Assembly: GCA_013398175.1 (NCBI GenBank)
Contig: VZRZ01002338.1
Location: 1,384,163 to 1,448,162, forward strand
From: Climacteris rufus
Taxonomy: Eukaryota > Chordata > Aves > Passeriformes > Climacteridae
Direction of reading: 5' to 3'
Length of the DNA: 64,000 bases
Shown: piece by piece, positions 11,421-24,439 of the stretch
How the letters are laid out: each line of letters begins with the position of its first letter
Position numbering within the stretch: the stretch's first letter is position 1
Notes under the pieces: generated by a model
What the model saw: only the letters and a program-made list of their open reading frames with translations
Told to the model about the DNA's origin: nothing
Databases searched by the model: none
Translations under genes and position numbers: made by a program

Positions 11421-14400
11421 TCACTCTTGCAACTGGGAATTTTTCATCTCTACCCTTCTTAAATCTTTTTGCGGTGAGATTTCCAGTCGAATGTGTTTCA
11501 GCACACTTTTCCTGAGAAGGCAGATTTACATATGCATTAGGTTCATTTTATCGGAATACACACACAGCAATGACACATCTCATTGACAGTGTGCTGTCTG
11601 ATGGATAACTCCATACAAAACACATATTTGAAAGGAAAATTGGAGGAGGAATAGGATTAAGAGTCTGTACATAAGTGACATCATGTTTTGTGAAGATGAA
11701 CTGCAGGAATGTTTTGCCCTACTTCATGGTTTTGGATTATTCAAAGATCCAGCAAGTGTATTACAAGTGTAAAAAACTCCTTGTTGCACACCATTGTCAG
11801 ACAGAAACTTCTAGGACCAAGTTTTTCCATACCTGAAATCACTATATGCTTTATTTAATAATGAAAATACTAAAAAAGCTCCTGCAAACTTTGATTTTCA
11901 ATGCCACACTGCCACGTGAGATTAATTCCATGTCCTGGCAATGAAGCATTGTGTTTTTGTCTTTCAAAGGTGGGCAGCAGTGTTTAAATATTGTGATTTT
12001 AATTGTGTCCTGAGTTGTGGGTAAGAGCAGCCCTGCATTTCCAGGTGGCTGTTGTGGTCCATGTCCACATCTCTCCTGCCAGGCTGGTGTCCAGTGCTTT
12101 GCTTGGCTGGAGGGATATGGGATGGGAGCTGGCACAGCTTTGGTGGCAATGCCTGCTTGTCAGCTCTATAGGATGTCAGGGACTAAGAGCTGTGGAAGAT
12201 TTTAGATGCCAAAGTGTGTGTTCTAACATTCCTTCAAGAGAAGTGTCCATATACTGCCAGCCATCCTTCTAACCTCACTGCACAAGCTTCTTCCTACTTT
12301 CCTTCTTTTCTCCCTTTCTGTTTCTTGATTGCAAGGATTTTTTTATAATTTAAAATATATGCAGTTTTGACTCAAGATAGATAGTTCCTTCTCTGTGTCT
12401 ATGGGGAAATAAAAGAATATTTAATTAAAATATTAATTAATATTCCCCTTTGTAGGGGAAGATGCATTGCTTCTGGGATTTACCACCATCACCACAGGTG
12501 GATGGGACAACACCACCTCCAAAGCACAGAGCTCCAACCCTGAAAAGATGTGGCATTGAACTCCGCAGCTTTTTCAGGTGTTTCTTGGACTGGTCACCCA
12601 GGATGTTCTCTTGTTTATTTTTCTGCTGAAGGGAGATGCTACCTATCCAGTACCAAGCTTCCACAACAAAAAATTCTGATTAACTTCATGCAGACCCTGA
12701 TCTGTTCTGTGTGGTAACCGTGCTTTCTGTGGAGATAACATTGGTCACACTCAAGTCTGTGACTGCACCCACTGCACATGACCTGAGCTACACCTCTGCT
12801 ACTCATTCCTGCTGGCCAGAAGTGCAAGCTTGCACAGAAATGCACTCCGGTACAATTTTACCTTGGGAGTGAAAAATGCTTGGATTCTGCTTTAGCTTGT
12901 TCATTTAATGTCGCAGTGAGATAGTACATATGTCTGAATTCCTACCTCAGGTTTCCCCTCTATAAAATGGCACAATAATACTGTCTCTGTGCCTTTCAAG
13001 GAGAGTCTTCTAAGGATCTGTTAATAAATGTCAGTGGTGTACTTTAGAGATCCTCTAAGGAGTACCCTGTAGAAGTATGCTATGAATTATTGACTCTATC
13101 TTTCTGACCCCCTCTCTAGCACACATTCAAACTCCTGAAATCCCTTAGAAATAAGGTGCTGGCACCATAGCTTTAAAATTCCACTGGTTTGTGCTAAAAA
13201 AGAAAACAACAAAAAACACTTAGACACCCAGCTACGTATATGTATACCTTAACCCTAAGCCTGTCATTACTGGGAAAGTTGGCTAGTTGTGTACTAAGAA
13301 GGCAGATTTTGTCAATTATAAGCCAAATTTTTACAGAAATAAAAACCTTCACACACTTCAAAAGAAAGAAGAAAAATCGACATCTAAAATGAGGCTGAAG
13401 TATTGGCTGTGATTTAAAATATATCTAATTCTTGGATTCTGCTCAAAGCCCCATTAGCCCACTAGGGATCTGGGGAACTTCCAGGACTAGGAAGGACCAG
13501 GGGAGAAAAATGTTCCAACTTCATCCCATGAGGAAATGGGGGAGAGGAAAGAGAGATGGCAGATGTTCATGTCAAGCAGCTCATCCTGGTGAGCGTTACA
13601 GTCCAGCTGCTGTGAGCACCTAAGAAACTACATACCTTTGATCAGGGGTCAGGGTTTGCAGCCTGGGGGCTGGGCAATAGCATGGCAGACACCTCAGAGT
13701 CTGGCTTCAGGATGGGGCTCAGCATTGCCCTCAGTCCATCTGCAAAGACGAGCTCTAACTTCACATTTGTCATCAATGGTGGGTTGAGAGCGTTTAGCAC
13801 CTCTCCAGATCAGCTGTGTAAGTGTCTGTGTGTTGGTTTAAATGAAGAACAGAGCAAAATATTTCATTTGAATATTTTTTATATTTTTGTGCATGGAAAA
13901 AAAGACAATCAGCAAAGCTAAAATATTGTTAAATTGCTCATGGCTGTGCTAGATTGTTCACACAGAGGAAGAAAGGTAACAAAAACATCCAGAAAAATTA
14001 TTAATGTTTCACCCCTGTGTTTCCAACTATGTCATTTCACTGTCTTCATCCAGTGTTTCATCCAGACATTTTCAAAACAATTTGTTTTATTTCACTTGAC
14101 TTTGTTCTGAATTTTCCTTCTATTTTTGTTAATTTTTTTAAATTTACTTTTAATCTAAATGAAAAAATGGTTTGAAATAAATACAGCACCTTTATCCTCT
14201 AAGGATCACTTTTCTACTCTTCCAGTTTACCAACAAGTTGGGGAAAAAATGATAATCATCACTCAGCTGAAGTTTATTTGTTGTTCTAGGCCTGTTGTGG
14301 AGTAAGAAAGCTCATTTACAAGCACGATTTTGTAAAGACCCATCCTGTGACCTTAGCTGGGTCCAGCCACTCCTGTGGAAGGGAGGGAATAGGGAAGAGA

Positions 14401-14648
14401 TGAAGAAGGGATGGAGTGGTAGGAGAAATCCCTGAAGAGGTCAGCCAGCAGCAAGGGCTGTCCTGCCAGCATCTGGGGATGGGAAAGGAAAGGCCACATT
14501 GACGGTGAGACCACAAAACCTGGGGTGCTTTAACCAGCATGAGCATTCACTGACATCCATACTTTTGTGCTAAATTTTGGAGCAGGAGAAAAAGAAATGG
14601 TCTCTGTGCCTCTCAGCCCTGATTTATAGGTGGTGTTATTATCTGTCT

Positions 14649-14948
14649 TCATTTGGTATACATTTTTAAGAGCCTGTTTATGACTTCACTTAGGTCTCTG
14701 TGCAGCTTGAGGCAGTACTCCAGGGAGAGCTCCCGGCTCCCTATTGTGTGAATTGATTCTGGAAAACAGAAATGCTTTTTAGGAGGAATCGCAATCTCAT
14801 CAGCTGAAGGACTGCTATCTAGTTTTTGCTTGCCTGAGATACTTGCACGTGGCAGGTTGGCCTTGCTGGCCTGGCGTGTACAGGAAATCAGTTCGGCATT
14901 TATGGGTGCTCCTGCCTTGGAGAAGATGTCAAAATGATTGTAGGCCAT
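14649..14948 (-). CDS. Coding-looking 99-codon frame on the minus strand, unidentified possible terminal exon
   Basis: From the ATG at 14946-14948 the frame runs 99 codons to a TGA; upstream it stays open to about position 15002. The codons look biologically used (frequent GCC, AAG, CTG, GAG, GAC, CTC) and the peptide is balanced rather than low-complexity. It starts MAYNHFDIFSKAG, has a polar serine/lysine middle (KQKLDSSPSADEI), and ends with a helix-like segment, SLEYCLKLHRDLSEVINRLL. A possible acceptor CACCAG lies just upstream at about 14989-14994, with a poor pyrimidine tract. An AATAAA on the same strand at about 14274-14279 would fit a 3' UTR of about 370 bases. I do not recognise the family. 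Alternatives are a processed pseudogene piece or a chance open frame. Confidence 0.22.
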   Translation of the reverse strand: MAYNHFDIFSKAGAPINAELISCTRQASKANLPRASISGKQKLDSSPSADEIAIPPKKHFCFPESIHTIGSRELSLEYCLKLHRDLSEVINRLLKMYTK

Positions 14949-15002
14949 TAAAGACAGTCTACTGTACCTTGAGGTTAACGTACACACTGGTGATGAGTAT
15001 CA

Positions 15003-17600
15003 GGATTTCCATAATTTTTTGGCAAGCATCCTTTCTATTTATGTAGCCAACTATTGATAGTCATAGCATAAAAACTGGTTATTCAGCTAAAACCCCTGTG
15101 CAATCAATCAGTGTCTCAAGTCTATCAAGTGTCTCAGTCAGCCTGTACACATTACTATGTTGGTTTTTTTTTTTTCATTTGCAGACATTTGGGATGACTC
15201 AATTTCTCTGATCTTGTAGCATTCCCTGTGTCTTTAGAGGGGAATTTGTAATTGTTGAATTATTCTTGGCTATCCTTCATTCGGAATTTATGTTGTAATT
15301 TCAGCAAGAGCCAGACCTTGTACGGCAGTTTTCATCTTTTTCAAGGCTGCTTCTATTTCTTGAAATGCTGGAGGGTTTCCAATTATTCCTTCTGGTCGCT
15401 TTGGATGTGAATTGTAACAGATCATCCCAGAGTCGTGGTTCAACATTGTTAAGCTTATCAATATAAATATAATGTTAAACCCTTTTTAGATAATTGGGGG
15501 CTAGGTGTGAAAATCTGACCAATTTATGTATAAATTGGTCCTACACGTCTCTTTTTTCCCTTATCAGATAGAATCTCATCATGAACAGATTTCAGACTGT
15601 TCCTTGTCAGGGCTTCTTCTATACCTGTTAACGGTTGATTAGGTTGTTATATCACATTTCAATACCTGCTTAACCTGATGCCAGTCAACTATGCAAACAA
15701 AATTCATTAAGGCAAACAGAAGTCTCTGAGCTGGAATTGTAAGGAAAAAAAATAAGAAAAAAAAAAAGGGTTGTTACATCAGCTCCTACTGTATGAAACA
15801 ATGAAGCCTTATAAATCCGTATATTGGAAGAGCACTGGATCATAAGTAAAACTGAAAATGAGGAATGAGGTAACACAGGAGCCTTTGTACCCAGCCTTTG
15901 ATGCCTGCTGGTGTGAGTCTCTCTGCCAGGCCCATGGATATGCTGGAGGGCAGTTTCAGGGGGCAGCTAATACGTGGCCTTACTGGTGTATGTCTTGTTT
16001 CCAGTTGGTATTTGCTGAAAGTAGTTTGTCTTTTTCACTGTGCTTATTATGTTCATAGGAGGCTCGTTTGTAGCCTATCATTATGATGAAGTGAAGTTTA
16101 AAATTACATTGGGAGCCTGCTTAAGGACCATCATGTAGGTCCAGGGAGAGGGCTTATCCAGGCTGCTCAGACCCAACTCAGCCCAGCAGCTCCATTATTC
16201 ATGCTGACCAAAGCAGCTCTTCAGGAGAACTTGCTGCCATCCCCACTGTGGTGCCCACTGTGAGCACCAAAAATGCACCAGAGGAAATTTTCAGAGAGGG
16301 ATTTGCCTGGTAAATTATTATTTCAGAAATATTGTGGATAATAGAGTTGAAGCCAGAGTTTTGCATTCAAACACATTATTTCTGGACTTCTTTGGTGCAT
16401 GTACACCTGGAGCAAGCCAACCATGTTGGAAAACTCTTCATGCTCATCCAGTGCCTGCTTTGGATTTATGGCTTGAGATGTGTGAATGCCTGCAAAAGAA
16501 AAATTCTGGTTTGTTTTGGTAATGTCTAGTCATCTGATTTAATTTGTAAAAAGAATCCCATCTTTGTATTAACTATAACAAATAAAAACTGAATTCTGAA
16601 AGAGAGGATGTCCCTACTTGCTAGATATGCATGAAAGGACTAAAATTGCTACCTCTTACAACAGAATCATGACAGTAATTTGTCCCTTGTTGGAATACAT
16701 CAATTTTACCCCTCTCCCCCCTTTTCTACCTTTGGAGAAGAGGGAACTGGGATTGAATTTGTCTTGATTCTAAAACATCTATAGAAAAATATCAAATAAG
16801 CCTTATTTTCAAACAGTTCCTGTTCTTTCAGAATTTTTCTGTTAAGAGCTTAGTATGTTTTAATGAATTGTGCTGAAAGGTATAATTACCTGCTCCCTAA
16901 CACTAGTCCTTTTGGGTCAAGAAAGAGGATTCCTTGAAAATATGATTTCTACCAAGTGTGTTTTCTTGGTTACAGTAAAATTCAAGAGCACTAAGTTTGT
17001 TTGCATAGCTTTATTTGTATAAATGATCACATGCCTAAACAATTTCAGCATCACCATTGTGCATGTTGCATCCATGCCTGAACCCAGGGGCACAGTTTCA
17101 AAGTCAGGATTTCATACTGGGCTGGATATTTGGCCCACATAGTTTAAGAAAACAGAAAATCTGGTGATATGCATTTAATAGCAATATAAAAAATAAAACT
17201 CAATAAAAATAATGAGAATTATATTTCTATTGGGAGAACATTAAAGTCATAATGGTACAAATGGGCTTTGGATAATTGATAATACTGATGCAGAAAATTA
17301 TTTTCAGTTCCCCCTCCTTTGCAGTAAAATACAGCTGCATTTAAAGAGGAGGAAAAAGAACTTTAGTTTCTTTTCTATTGTCAAGCAATAACAGGGGTTT
17401 GTCCACCATTGCTTAGGAAACCTCAGAGCCCCACTGAAAGTGTGATTTTGCTGCATTGGCATCCAGAGCAGCAGCAAGTCCCACCTTGGGAACCGTGGAG
17501 TGGTGGAAGGATGTCACCTCTTGGCTACAACCTTGCTGATCACTGCAAACCCGAGCAAAGGTTAATCATTCTTAATCTGTGGCTTTACTGAACCAGTGTC
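15003..17600. other. Non-coding stretch, no gene recognised
   Basis: Plain sequence. It holds a T12 run at 15164-15175, a 24-bp palindrome at 15517-15540, and an A-rich tract at about 15746-15768. Open frames of 60-66 codons have no recognisable features. Confidence 0.5.
15517..15540. repeat. 24-bp near-perfect palindrome
   Basis: Two 11-base arms, GACCAATTTAT and ATAAATTGGTC, are exact reverse complements separated by only GT. The structure could form a tight hairpin or bind a dimeric factor. The arm contains a CCAAT core on each strand. Nothing nearby indicates a transposon terminus. Confidence 0.75.
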
Positions 17601-17603
17601 TTC

Positions 17604-17627
17604 CTGCTGCTGCTGCTGCTGCTGCTG
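17604..17627. repeat. (CTG)8 trinucleotide repeat
   Basis: Eight perfect CTG units, followed by CACTTCTGCTGCAGCTG, so the tract was probably longer before interruption. It lies in overlapping short frames (poly-Ala or poly-Cys) that do not look like genes. The number of units may vary between individuals. Confidence 0.9.
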
Positions 17628-20600
17628 CACTTCTGCTGCAGCTGTGGAGCGGGAGGCGGCTCCCTCAGCTGATTTGCTTCAAGCCTTACTGCAGTTACCT
17701 TCCTTTGGAAACACATGGCCTGGAGCTTGGGAGAAGAGGGAAAGGAGACTGTCCCATTTCTCTCCTGCTAGCAGTGTAGGTAATGGGGCTGTGCCTGCCT
17801 AGTGCTGGGCAGCAACTCGAAGATGCTCTGTGGGAGAGTGGAGTAAAGGATGCTCATGCCCTCTGTGCTGTTTGAAGTCACTGGTCTTACTCCATCACTT
17901 CCTGAGCTTATTAACCTGTCTACATTTAGTCACCACCCCAAATTAAAGAGGACTTTCCATTCGTGCCAACTTGAGACATCTTTAGGGGCAAGGCAAGAAA
18001 CTTCTATTTGAGCTCACTGTTGGTGAGGTAGGTGTGCCTGATTTTATCCCAGTTAGACCTGTATGAGACCCTCCCCATTACACAGCTTCCCTGTGGTCTA
18101 TTTAGCTTAATTTTAAGGTACAAAAAATGCAAATTAGTAAATTTGACTAAGGAAAGAAGGTTTTGAAATCTATTTTATGAAAAGAGAATATTTTTGCACT
18201 GTCAGGGTAAGTGTAGACTGAAGTGGGCAAGCACTTACACAGCCATGGAGTAATGGAAAACAAGAGCAGGTGGCAGAAGTGCCAAAGCAAAATATATTCT
18301 ATAAACAAAATTATCCAGAAAGAAATTTCATCCAGGCCAGCTGGACTGGCCAGCTAGTCAGTCTGTAAGGGACAATGCTCTTCTGTTCAAGAGCTTGCCA
18401 GACTATATTTAATAGAGTGAATTTTTAGATGAAGGCTCTAAATATTCTGTTTTCTCCAGCAAACCAAAGGGAAGCAATAAGTCAGAAGAGCTGACATTTA
18501 AAATGTACACTTGGACTAAAAAAAAAAACAAAAACCAACCAAACAAAAAAGAAACCTGTTTGTTTGTAGTACCGAAACAGAAATCTTGTAATTTCTTTTA
18601 ACACCTTCTTAGTATTTCTGTGCTTTAGATCCCTCAGCTTATAAAAAGGATACCTCTATTTAGTTGCCTGAATTGTTTAATGAATGATTGTTGCACTGAA
18701 ACTTAGATAATGTAATATTTATAAAGTATTTTCAGATCACTGAGTAGTAGACAATTCGGAAACCTTTCCTATTGTACTGAGTCCTAACTAAATCTCTAGC
18801 TTTTGTCAAAGGATGTCTCTCACATTTTAAACAAGAAAGTGTTTGTGGGTTTGTGCTTATGAACCAGTCTGTATTAGGTTGATTTTATAACTGAACAAGT
18901 TAAAGAAGAGATTAGAAATGTTACTGAGGCACAGGCACCAACCAGTAAAATAGGATAACCAACGGTGTCCCTGGAAGTGTCACTGTCATGGAGACTACAG
19001 ACATTTTACTGGGTTTTTTTGGTTTTTTTTGTTAATTTTGACAATGTAAATTGGTGTAGGTTACGTTCTATCTATTTTTTTTTTTTGGCTATCATATGCT
19101 ACTAATATGTTGTGCTAATCATTTCAGCCATGCTCTGACAAATAATTGATGTGGTAGTTAAAAAGTTGCAAGAGGAGTGGCCAAGCACTACAATTTGAAA
19201 ACTCCTCAGTGCTGGGGCCCACTCCTGGGCTTTAGCTGGTATTTATAAGGAGTACCAGAGGATAAGGTAAAGTGCCTTTGGTTTTTAGATGCACGTCTTT
19301 TTGGAGCAAGCTTCTTATTGGTCCTACTATGGTAAGGTGGGGGTTTCTTTTCAATGTCTACTTCTGCCACCTCTGTTATTGCTGCAAATGAACTTTGGCT
19401 GAAACTGAAACATATAGAGTATGGAAATACCTGTACATTCTTGGTGGCTCTTCATCCTGGAGTGCTGTAAGGTAATGGTTCAAACCAAGCAGTAAAGGAT
19501 AAAGAGAGAACAGGTACTCCATGCTAACATCCTGCTCTTTACTCGTAATGGAAAGTAAGATCTGATTTCCCCATTACAGCTTCTGGTGAAGCTGCCTAAG
19601 GGTAAATTATTGCTGCTGGAATTGCCATTGCACCTACCCAGGAGGTGTGGCCTGAGCTGTACAGGGCAAGGACACTCAGGGAGGTGAGTCCTGTGACGTC
19701 CCACCAGGTCTCTGCTGTGCCCAGCACCGCTGCTGCAGGCTCTGGTGCCAAGGTTTGGACTCACAAGTGATGGCAAGTGTGGGCTAACAGATTAAGCATG
19801 GAATTTAGCAGAAGGAGAAATCTATGCTTGAATCTTATTGCAGTGTGTTATCTGACTCCTCTGACTGCAGCATGTGACTGAATTAAAGTGAATGATGAAA
19901 TTATGTACAGTCGTTTTCATAAGCAGAAGTCAGTTACAAAGTGCTTCCAGATGTATGTTTAATGTATTTCTGTTTTATTATGGTGTCTATTTGATGTACG
20001 TGGTACTGACTAAATGGTTAAAAACACTGCAATGTGTACAGAAGTAATATTGTACTCAATTTTTTCCCAAAGTGTCAGTGTTGATAACTAAAACTGAAAT
20101 ACTGCAATCTAATCAACAGTGCTTTTATGGGCCTATGAGCATAGGCTTTTAACATTTGGGTAACTCTACTGTTGGTAGACATAAAAATAAATGGCCCTAA
20201 AATTATTTTAGGATTGTAGGTTTAATATAGGGAACTAGATAAAGCTACAAAAAATAAATCAGAATAGAATTATTTCTGGCATCACATCTGCCAGGCCCAT
20301 CAAGAAACAGATATTTTACATGCCTGCTTCATGGGATTCAGGAAAACAGCACTCTGCTCAGCTGGATTGATCAGGTGGACTCACAGAATTTATCTCCTTG
20401 GCTCTCTACTTTCTGATATCTTATTTTATGGCCTACAGCCATATCGTTCTGGTTTCAGATCCTATCAGGTGTCACAAACCACAATGTATCCAGAGTGGTC
20501 AATATTACACCCATCAAGTCCAAGTGTAGGAAATATTGTTAGAAATAGGTCAATATCACTTCTCCTAGAGTTTCTAATGGGCAGAAGTTCCATCACATCA

Positions 20601-21816
20601 GTATCGGGCACTGTATGTTGAAGCCTAATACATAAAACTGGCATTTGGACTCCCAAAGATCCATCACCAGTTTTATAAAGGAAGATGGTTAATCTAAAAA
20701 TCTTAGCTTCATCTGAATTTCAGGTTTGTTTTGTCAGGTTTTTTTCCCCCTACCTAACATTTCTGTGTTTAATGCAGTGACACGTGGTGCACGTTCTGTG
20801 TCCAGCGCTGTGACAGAGGGTCATGCTGGAAGTTACTTGGCTGGATGGCACAGCCCTCTGGAGTGGACAGTAGGGGACTCTGTGGTTGTCACGGCAGCCA
20901 CACTGGTCATGGACAGAGAGTCAGGTCCACTGGCTGACCATGGCCCAGGCAATCCATTCACCCCACAGCAGTACTGCCCAAGCATATAGGACTAAACTGG
21001 GCATCAGCACTGCTTATTCCTGGAGCATGTGATCTTTACATTTGTCATCACTCTGTGGGACAATATTGCATATGTTGTTCATCTTTTGTTTTCTTCTCTA
21101 ACCATCTTTTTTTTTTTTTTTCCTAGTTCCTTTATTTATCTTTTTCCCTTCTACATTTCCCTCAGGGAGCAAATTCTGATTTCTCTCAGGAGAACAAACT
21201 TTCTACTTCTCCTTCTTGTCTGCTAAGATTATTAGCAATTAAGTAGGTAATGTTAACATGCACAGAGTGATAATTGACCCAAATTAAATGAAAAAGGCTA
21301 CAGCAAGGGTGACAAGTTCAGTTTCTCACAGGTGGTGTTGTAAATATTTGGATTTGCAGGCAAAAAAAGCCTTGTAAATAACCATTTATAGCAAAACAAT
21401 GTGTAGAGGTTTCTCTGCCACATGAGTGAGGACTTAGACCTTCTAAAATAAAAATTCAATTTCTATAGAGTCTGGAATGTGAATATATTGGATGGGCTTA
21501 ATTGGGTCCAATGGCATAAAGCTTTAGATTGTTGCCATATACAGATTAAGGTATACTTAAAATGCATCTGTTTCATATTACACATGTAAATTATAATTTC
21601 TGAGTTCAGGTGTGGTCACCATGGAAAGGACAGATGGGATATTTACTTTGATGTAATAATGGCTGGAGTGATTGGGGTCTAATTAATCAATTTGTAAAAA
21701 GACCCTAATGCTGCAATGCTGCATGAAGCTGTAGGTAGGAGGATATTTGAATAATACACACAGTGGTGTGCACAAGAATCTGGTCTCTCACAGGAATAAG
21801 TCACAATTCTCACAAA

Positions 21817-21902
21817 TTTTTGGTGTTTTGTTGTTGTTGTTGTTTTGTTTTTGGTTTTTTGTTGTTGTTTGTTTGGCTTTGTTTTTGTTTTTGTTTTTTT
21901 TT
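21817..21902. repeat. T/G-only simple tract with TTG units
   Basis: About 85 bases composed almost exclusively of T and G, including (TTG)n and TTTTTG units, with a single C. It is a degenerate microsatellite. Confidence 0.8.
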
Positions 21903-23321
21903 AAGGGGCTCCCGAGTTGCATGTCTGTTAACTTGCTTGGGAAATTTAATTCACTTTCCCCAGGATGTTATTCTTGGTACATTTGCTTCTCCTCTTCTCC
22001 TCTAATGTACAATTTACCAGGTATAATTCATTGCATCTTTTCTTCCCTGACTTTTGAGAATGGGAAGGAGGGGGAGCTGGACTCTGATCTGGGAAGGAGA
22101 ATCTGCTTTCTGATGGCCCTGTTTGGTCCTTAAACCTCCCAAAGTTGATGGTTTGAGAGCAAGGTGGAAAACTCTGTCCCGGGGGAGACCAGTTGGGTTT
22201 GGTTTGTTATCCCTCCATGATGCAGAAAGGTTGCAGGAGTACCTTGGATCAGGACAACCAAGAAGCTTGGCCTGTGAGATTTGTGCTCCTCAACCCCCTT
22301 CCTTCTTTGCTTGAGAGGGCCAAAACCTACCTGCCTTGAATTCAGTGGACTGCTGGGATGAGGAAAGGGAATCAATACACAGTGCAGTATGAATTTAATG
22401 TATGTAAGCCATGCTGCATTTTTAATCAGCTATATATTTATTGTAGTGAAGAGTAACAAATTACAGTACCACTAGCACACAAAAGCTTATGGCATTCCAT
22501 TATTCTTAATTAATAGGTAAGTGCAAGCCTTTTTTATTTATACTGGAGGAGATCTTGTTGCTAATTTGGTTGCAAATGTATCTGTAAAAAGGGAAAAAAT
22601 GTATATCTATTTATTTTGCTATTTTAATAATAGAGCACTCATTCTTTCCTTTTAGTTTTTTGATCGTTCCTTGGTTTGCAATCAAATATTAGCATGTTGA
22701 TTTTGCATATATTTCAAAGACGTCCACTTTTTTATAGGGAAAGCAAACTTCTTTATAACAAACAAACTAATAAAATGAAACTGGAATCTAAAATGAACAC
22801 TGGAAGTAGCACAGGTTCCCTGGTTTCTTTTACCAGGAATCTGACAAAAAAAATCTGCCAATGGAATAATCGATCAGTAGATCATGGTGTGGAAAGTCTA
22901 AGAGCAGGTAACATATACTGTTGATCCATTCAGGGGTCTCCCCTTCCATGTAGGTAAGCAGATAGACAGAGGTCTCAACAAAATCTATGAACCTTCGTTT
23001 GCAACTTCATTGTTAATTCTGGGGAGGTGAAACCAACTGTGTCAAGTAATTTTTATCCTTTAACAGAAGTTAACTATTCCATAATTAGTAATTAGAGTCT
23101 TTGCACACTTTCCATACTAAGATCAAAAACCTCTTGGGAAAATTTGAAGTGAGTCTTAAAAAATAGAAATTTATATTTAATATCTTCAATTTTGGTTAAG
23201 CTTCCTAAACAGAGAGAGTCATTCCTTTGTTGTATCAGTTGGAATTGGGGAAGCTGACTGCTGAATATTAACCTGCTCTACTAGATGTGATATGATTTGG
23301 AAGACGATCTTTGAGATGCTA

Positions 23322-23323
<2 letters not shown>

Positions 23324-23349
<26 letters not shown>
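23324..23349. repeat. A26 homopolymer
   Basis: 26 consecutive A, followed by GAGAGATG and further A-rich DNA. A retroposon tail was considered, but no LINE or processed-gene body precedes it. Confidence 0.9.
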
Positions 23350-23353
<4 letters not shown>

Positions 23354-24439
23354 GATGTTTAAGATATTAAAAAAGAAATAAATAAAAAACGATTAATATT
23401 TAATATTAGTTTGATTTGTTACAGGTAGTTTGACAGATTTTGATAAATACCATAAGAATGTGCTGTTAATATAATCATGATGGAAATTTGATATTCTATC
23501 AGAAGGGCAGGAGATACATGACCTGAAGGTGAGTGATGGAATTATTTCAGTTCTTAGAGCAACAAAATAAGAAGTTTTCTTCAGAGGAAGTTGTGTGTAC
23601 AAAGTTTTCTGAATTTCTTTTTTAAATGGCTATGTGAGTGGGAGGTGGGTGACTAACTTAGGTTAACTCAGGGGCCAGAATTTGTGCTCGTTATATGTCT
23701 TGGAAGTTGTTTTTTTGATCCAAATGACCACAACTTAGATTTAGATCTTGAAATTCTTATAGTCTTCAACTTTGAAACATTTGAATTTTTATGCACTGGT
23801 CTATAATGATTTTCTATTGGACACTGTTGGTAGTGACCTCTGTTGTGGTAGTTATCCAAAATTGCCCATTTCCTCATGATCATTCTCAAAACCTGATGTG
23901 TTGGGTTTTTCAGGCTGTATTTCTAGGCTGGTTTTTTTCTGTTTTGCTTGAGAGGAAGAATGTACTGTCAGAGATGCTCAGAGAAGGTAATTTTTTTTAA
24001 TGGATAAATTGGAGGCACTTCCTAATTTCAAAAGTAATCCCTACACATGCTAATCTGTCTCTTCTCCACTGTGAGGAATAGATGAATTGCAGTCCCAACA
24101 GGGTGGAGCATCATTGTTTGGTTAAGAGAGGCCTGTCAAGCCATTTTCATCTGTGTGGTGATGGTGAAACTTTGCTTAAGTAACATCGCATACAGCAAAA
24201 AATATAAGCAGCCCTCTCCTGCTGAGCTTTCCAGGACTTACTGCTTCCAGTAAATGTTCAAAAACACTGCAGAACTTGATCAAGAACTGATAATTGAAAA
24301 GATGACACGACCTAATTTGAGAAGGGTTATATCTCCACGTGCCCCACACTTGTGTAGTTCAAAATAGTACACATCTTGTCCCTTTAACTTCAGGTGTATG
24401 TGTCTTGTCTGGTTCTTGGAAGTGACTGTGTACAGGCAG

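Larger units (their letters stand above)
9691..14648. other. Non-coding stretch, no gene recognised
   Basis: Mostly AT-rich sequence. A local GC-richer patch at about 11150-11420 gives overlapping open frames on both strands, which is the expected consequence of few stop codons rather than a gene. A near-palindromic AT segment (ATTAATTAAT words) lies at about 12419-12445. The frame at 13682 (79 codons) has no recognisable motif. Confidence 0.5.
17628..24435. other. Non-coding stretch, no gene recognised
   Basis: AT-rich DNA with homopolymer and simple tracts (A-rich at about 18520-18553, T-rich at 19014-19030 and 19074-19087, T15 at 21107-21121, T/G tract at 21817-21902, A26 at 23324-23349). 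The frame at 20726-20989 is open and GC-richer than its surroundings but unrecognised. No transposon body was identified. Confidence 0.5.

Noticed and set aside
11164..11586. 140-codon frame in the GC-rich patch
   Set aside because: Frames are open in several registers and on both strands, which points to composition rather than coding.
17579..17802. Poly-Ala and poly-Cys frames over the CTG run
   Set aside because: They are produced by the (CTG)8 repeat; flanking residues show no protein character.
23324..23349. Poly-A as the tail of a processed pseudogene
   Set aside because: The sequence upstream has no coding or LINE remnant and no matching target-site duplication was seen.
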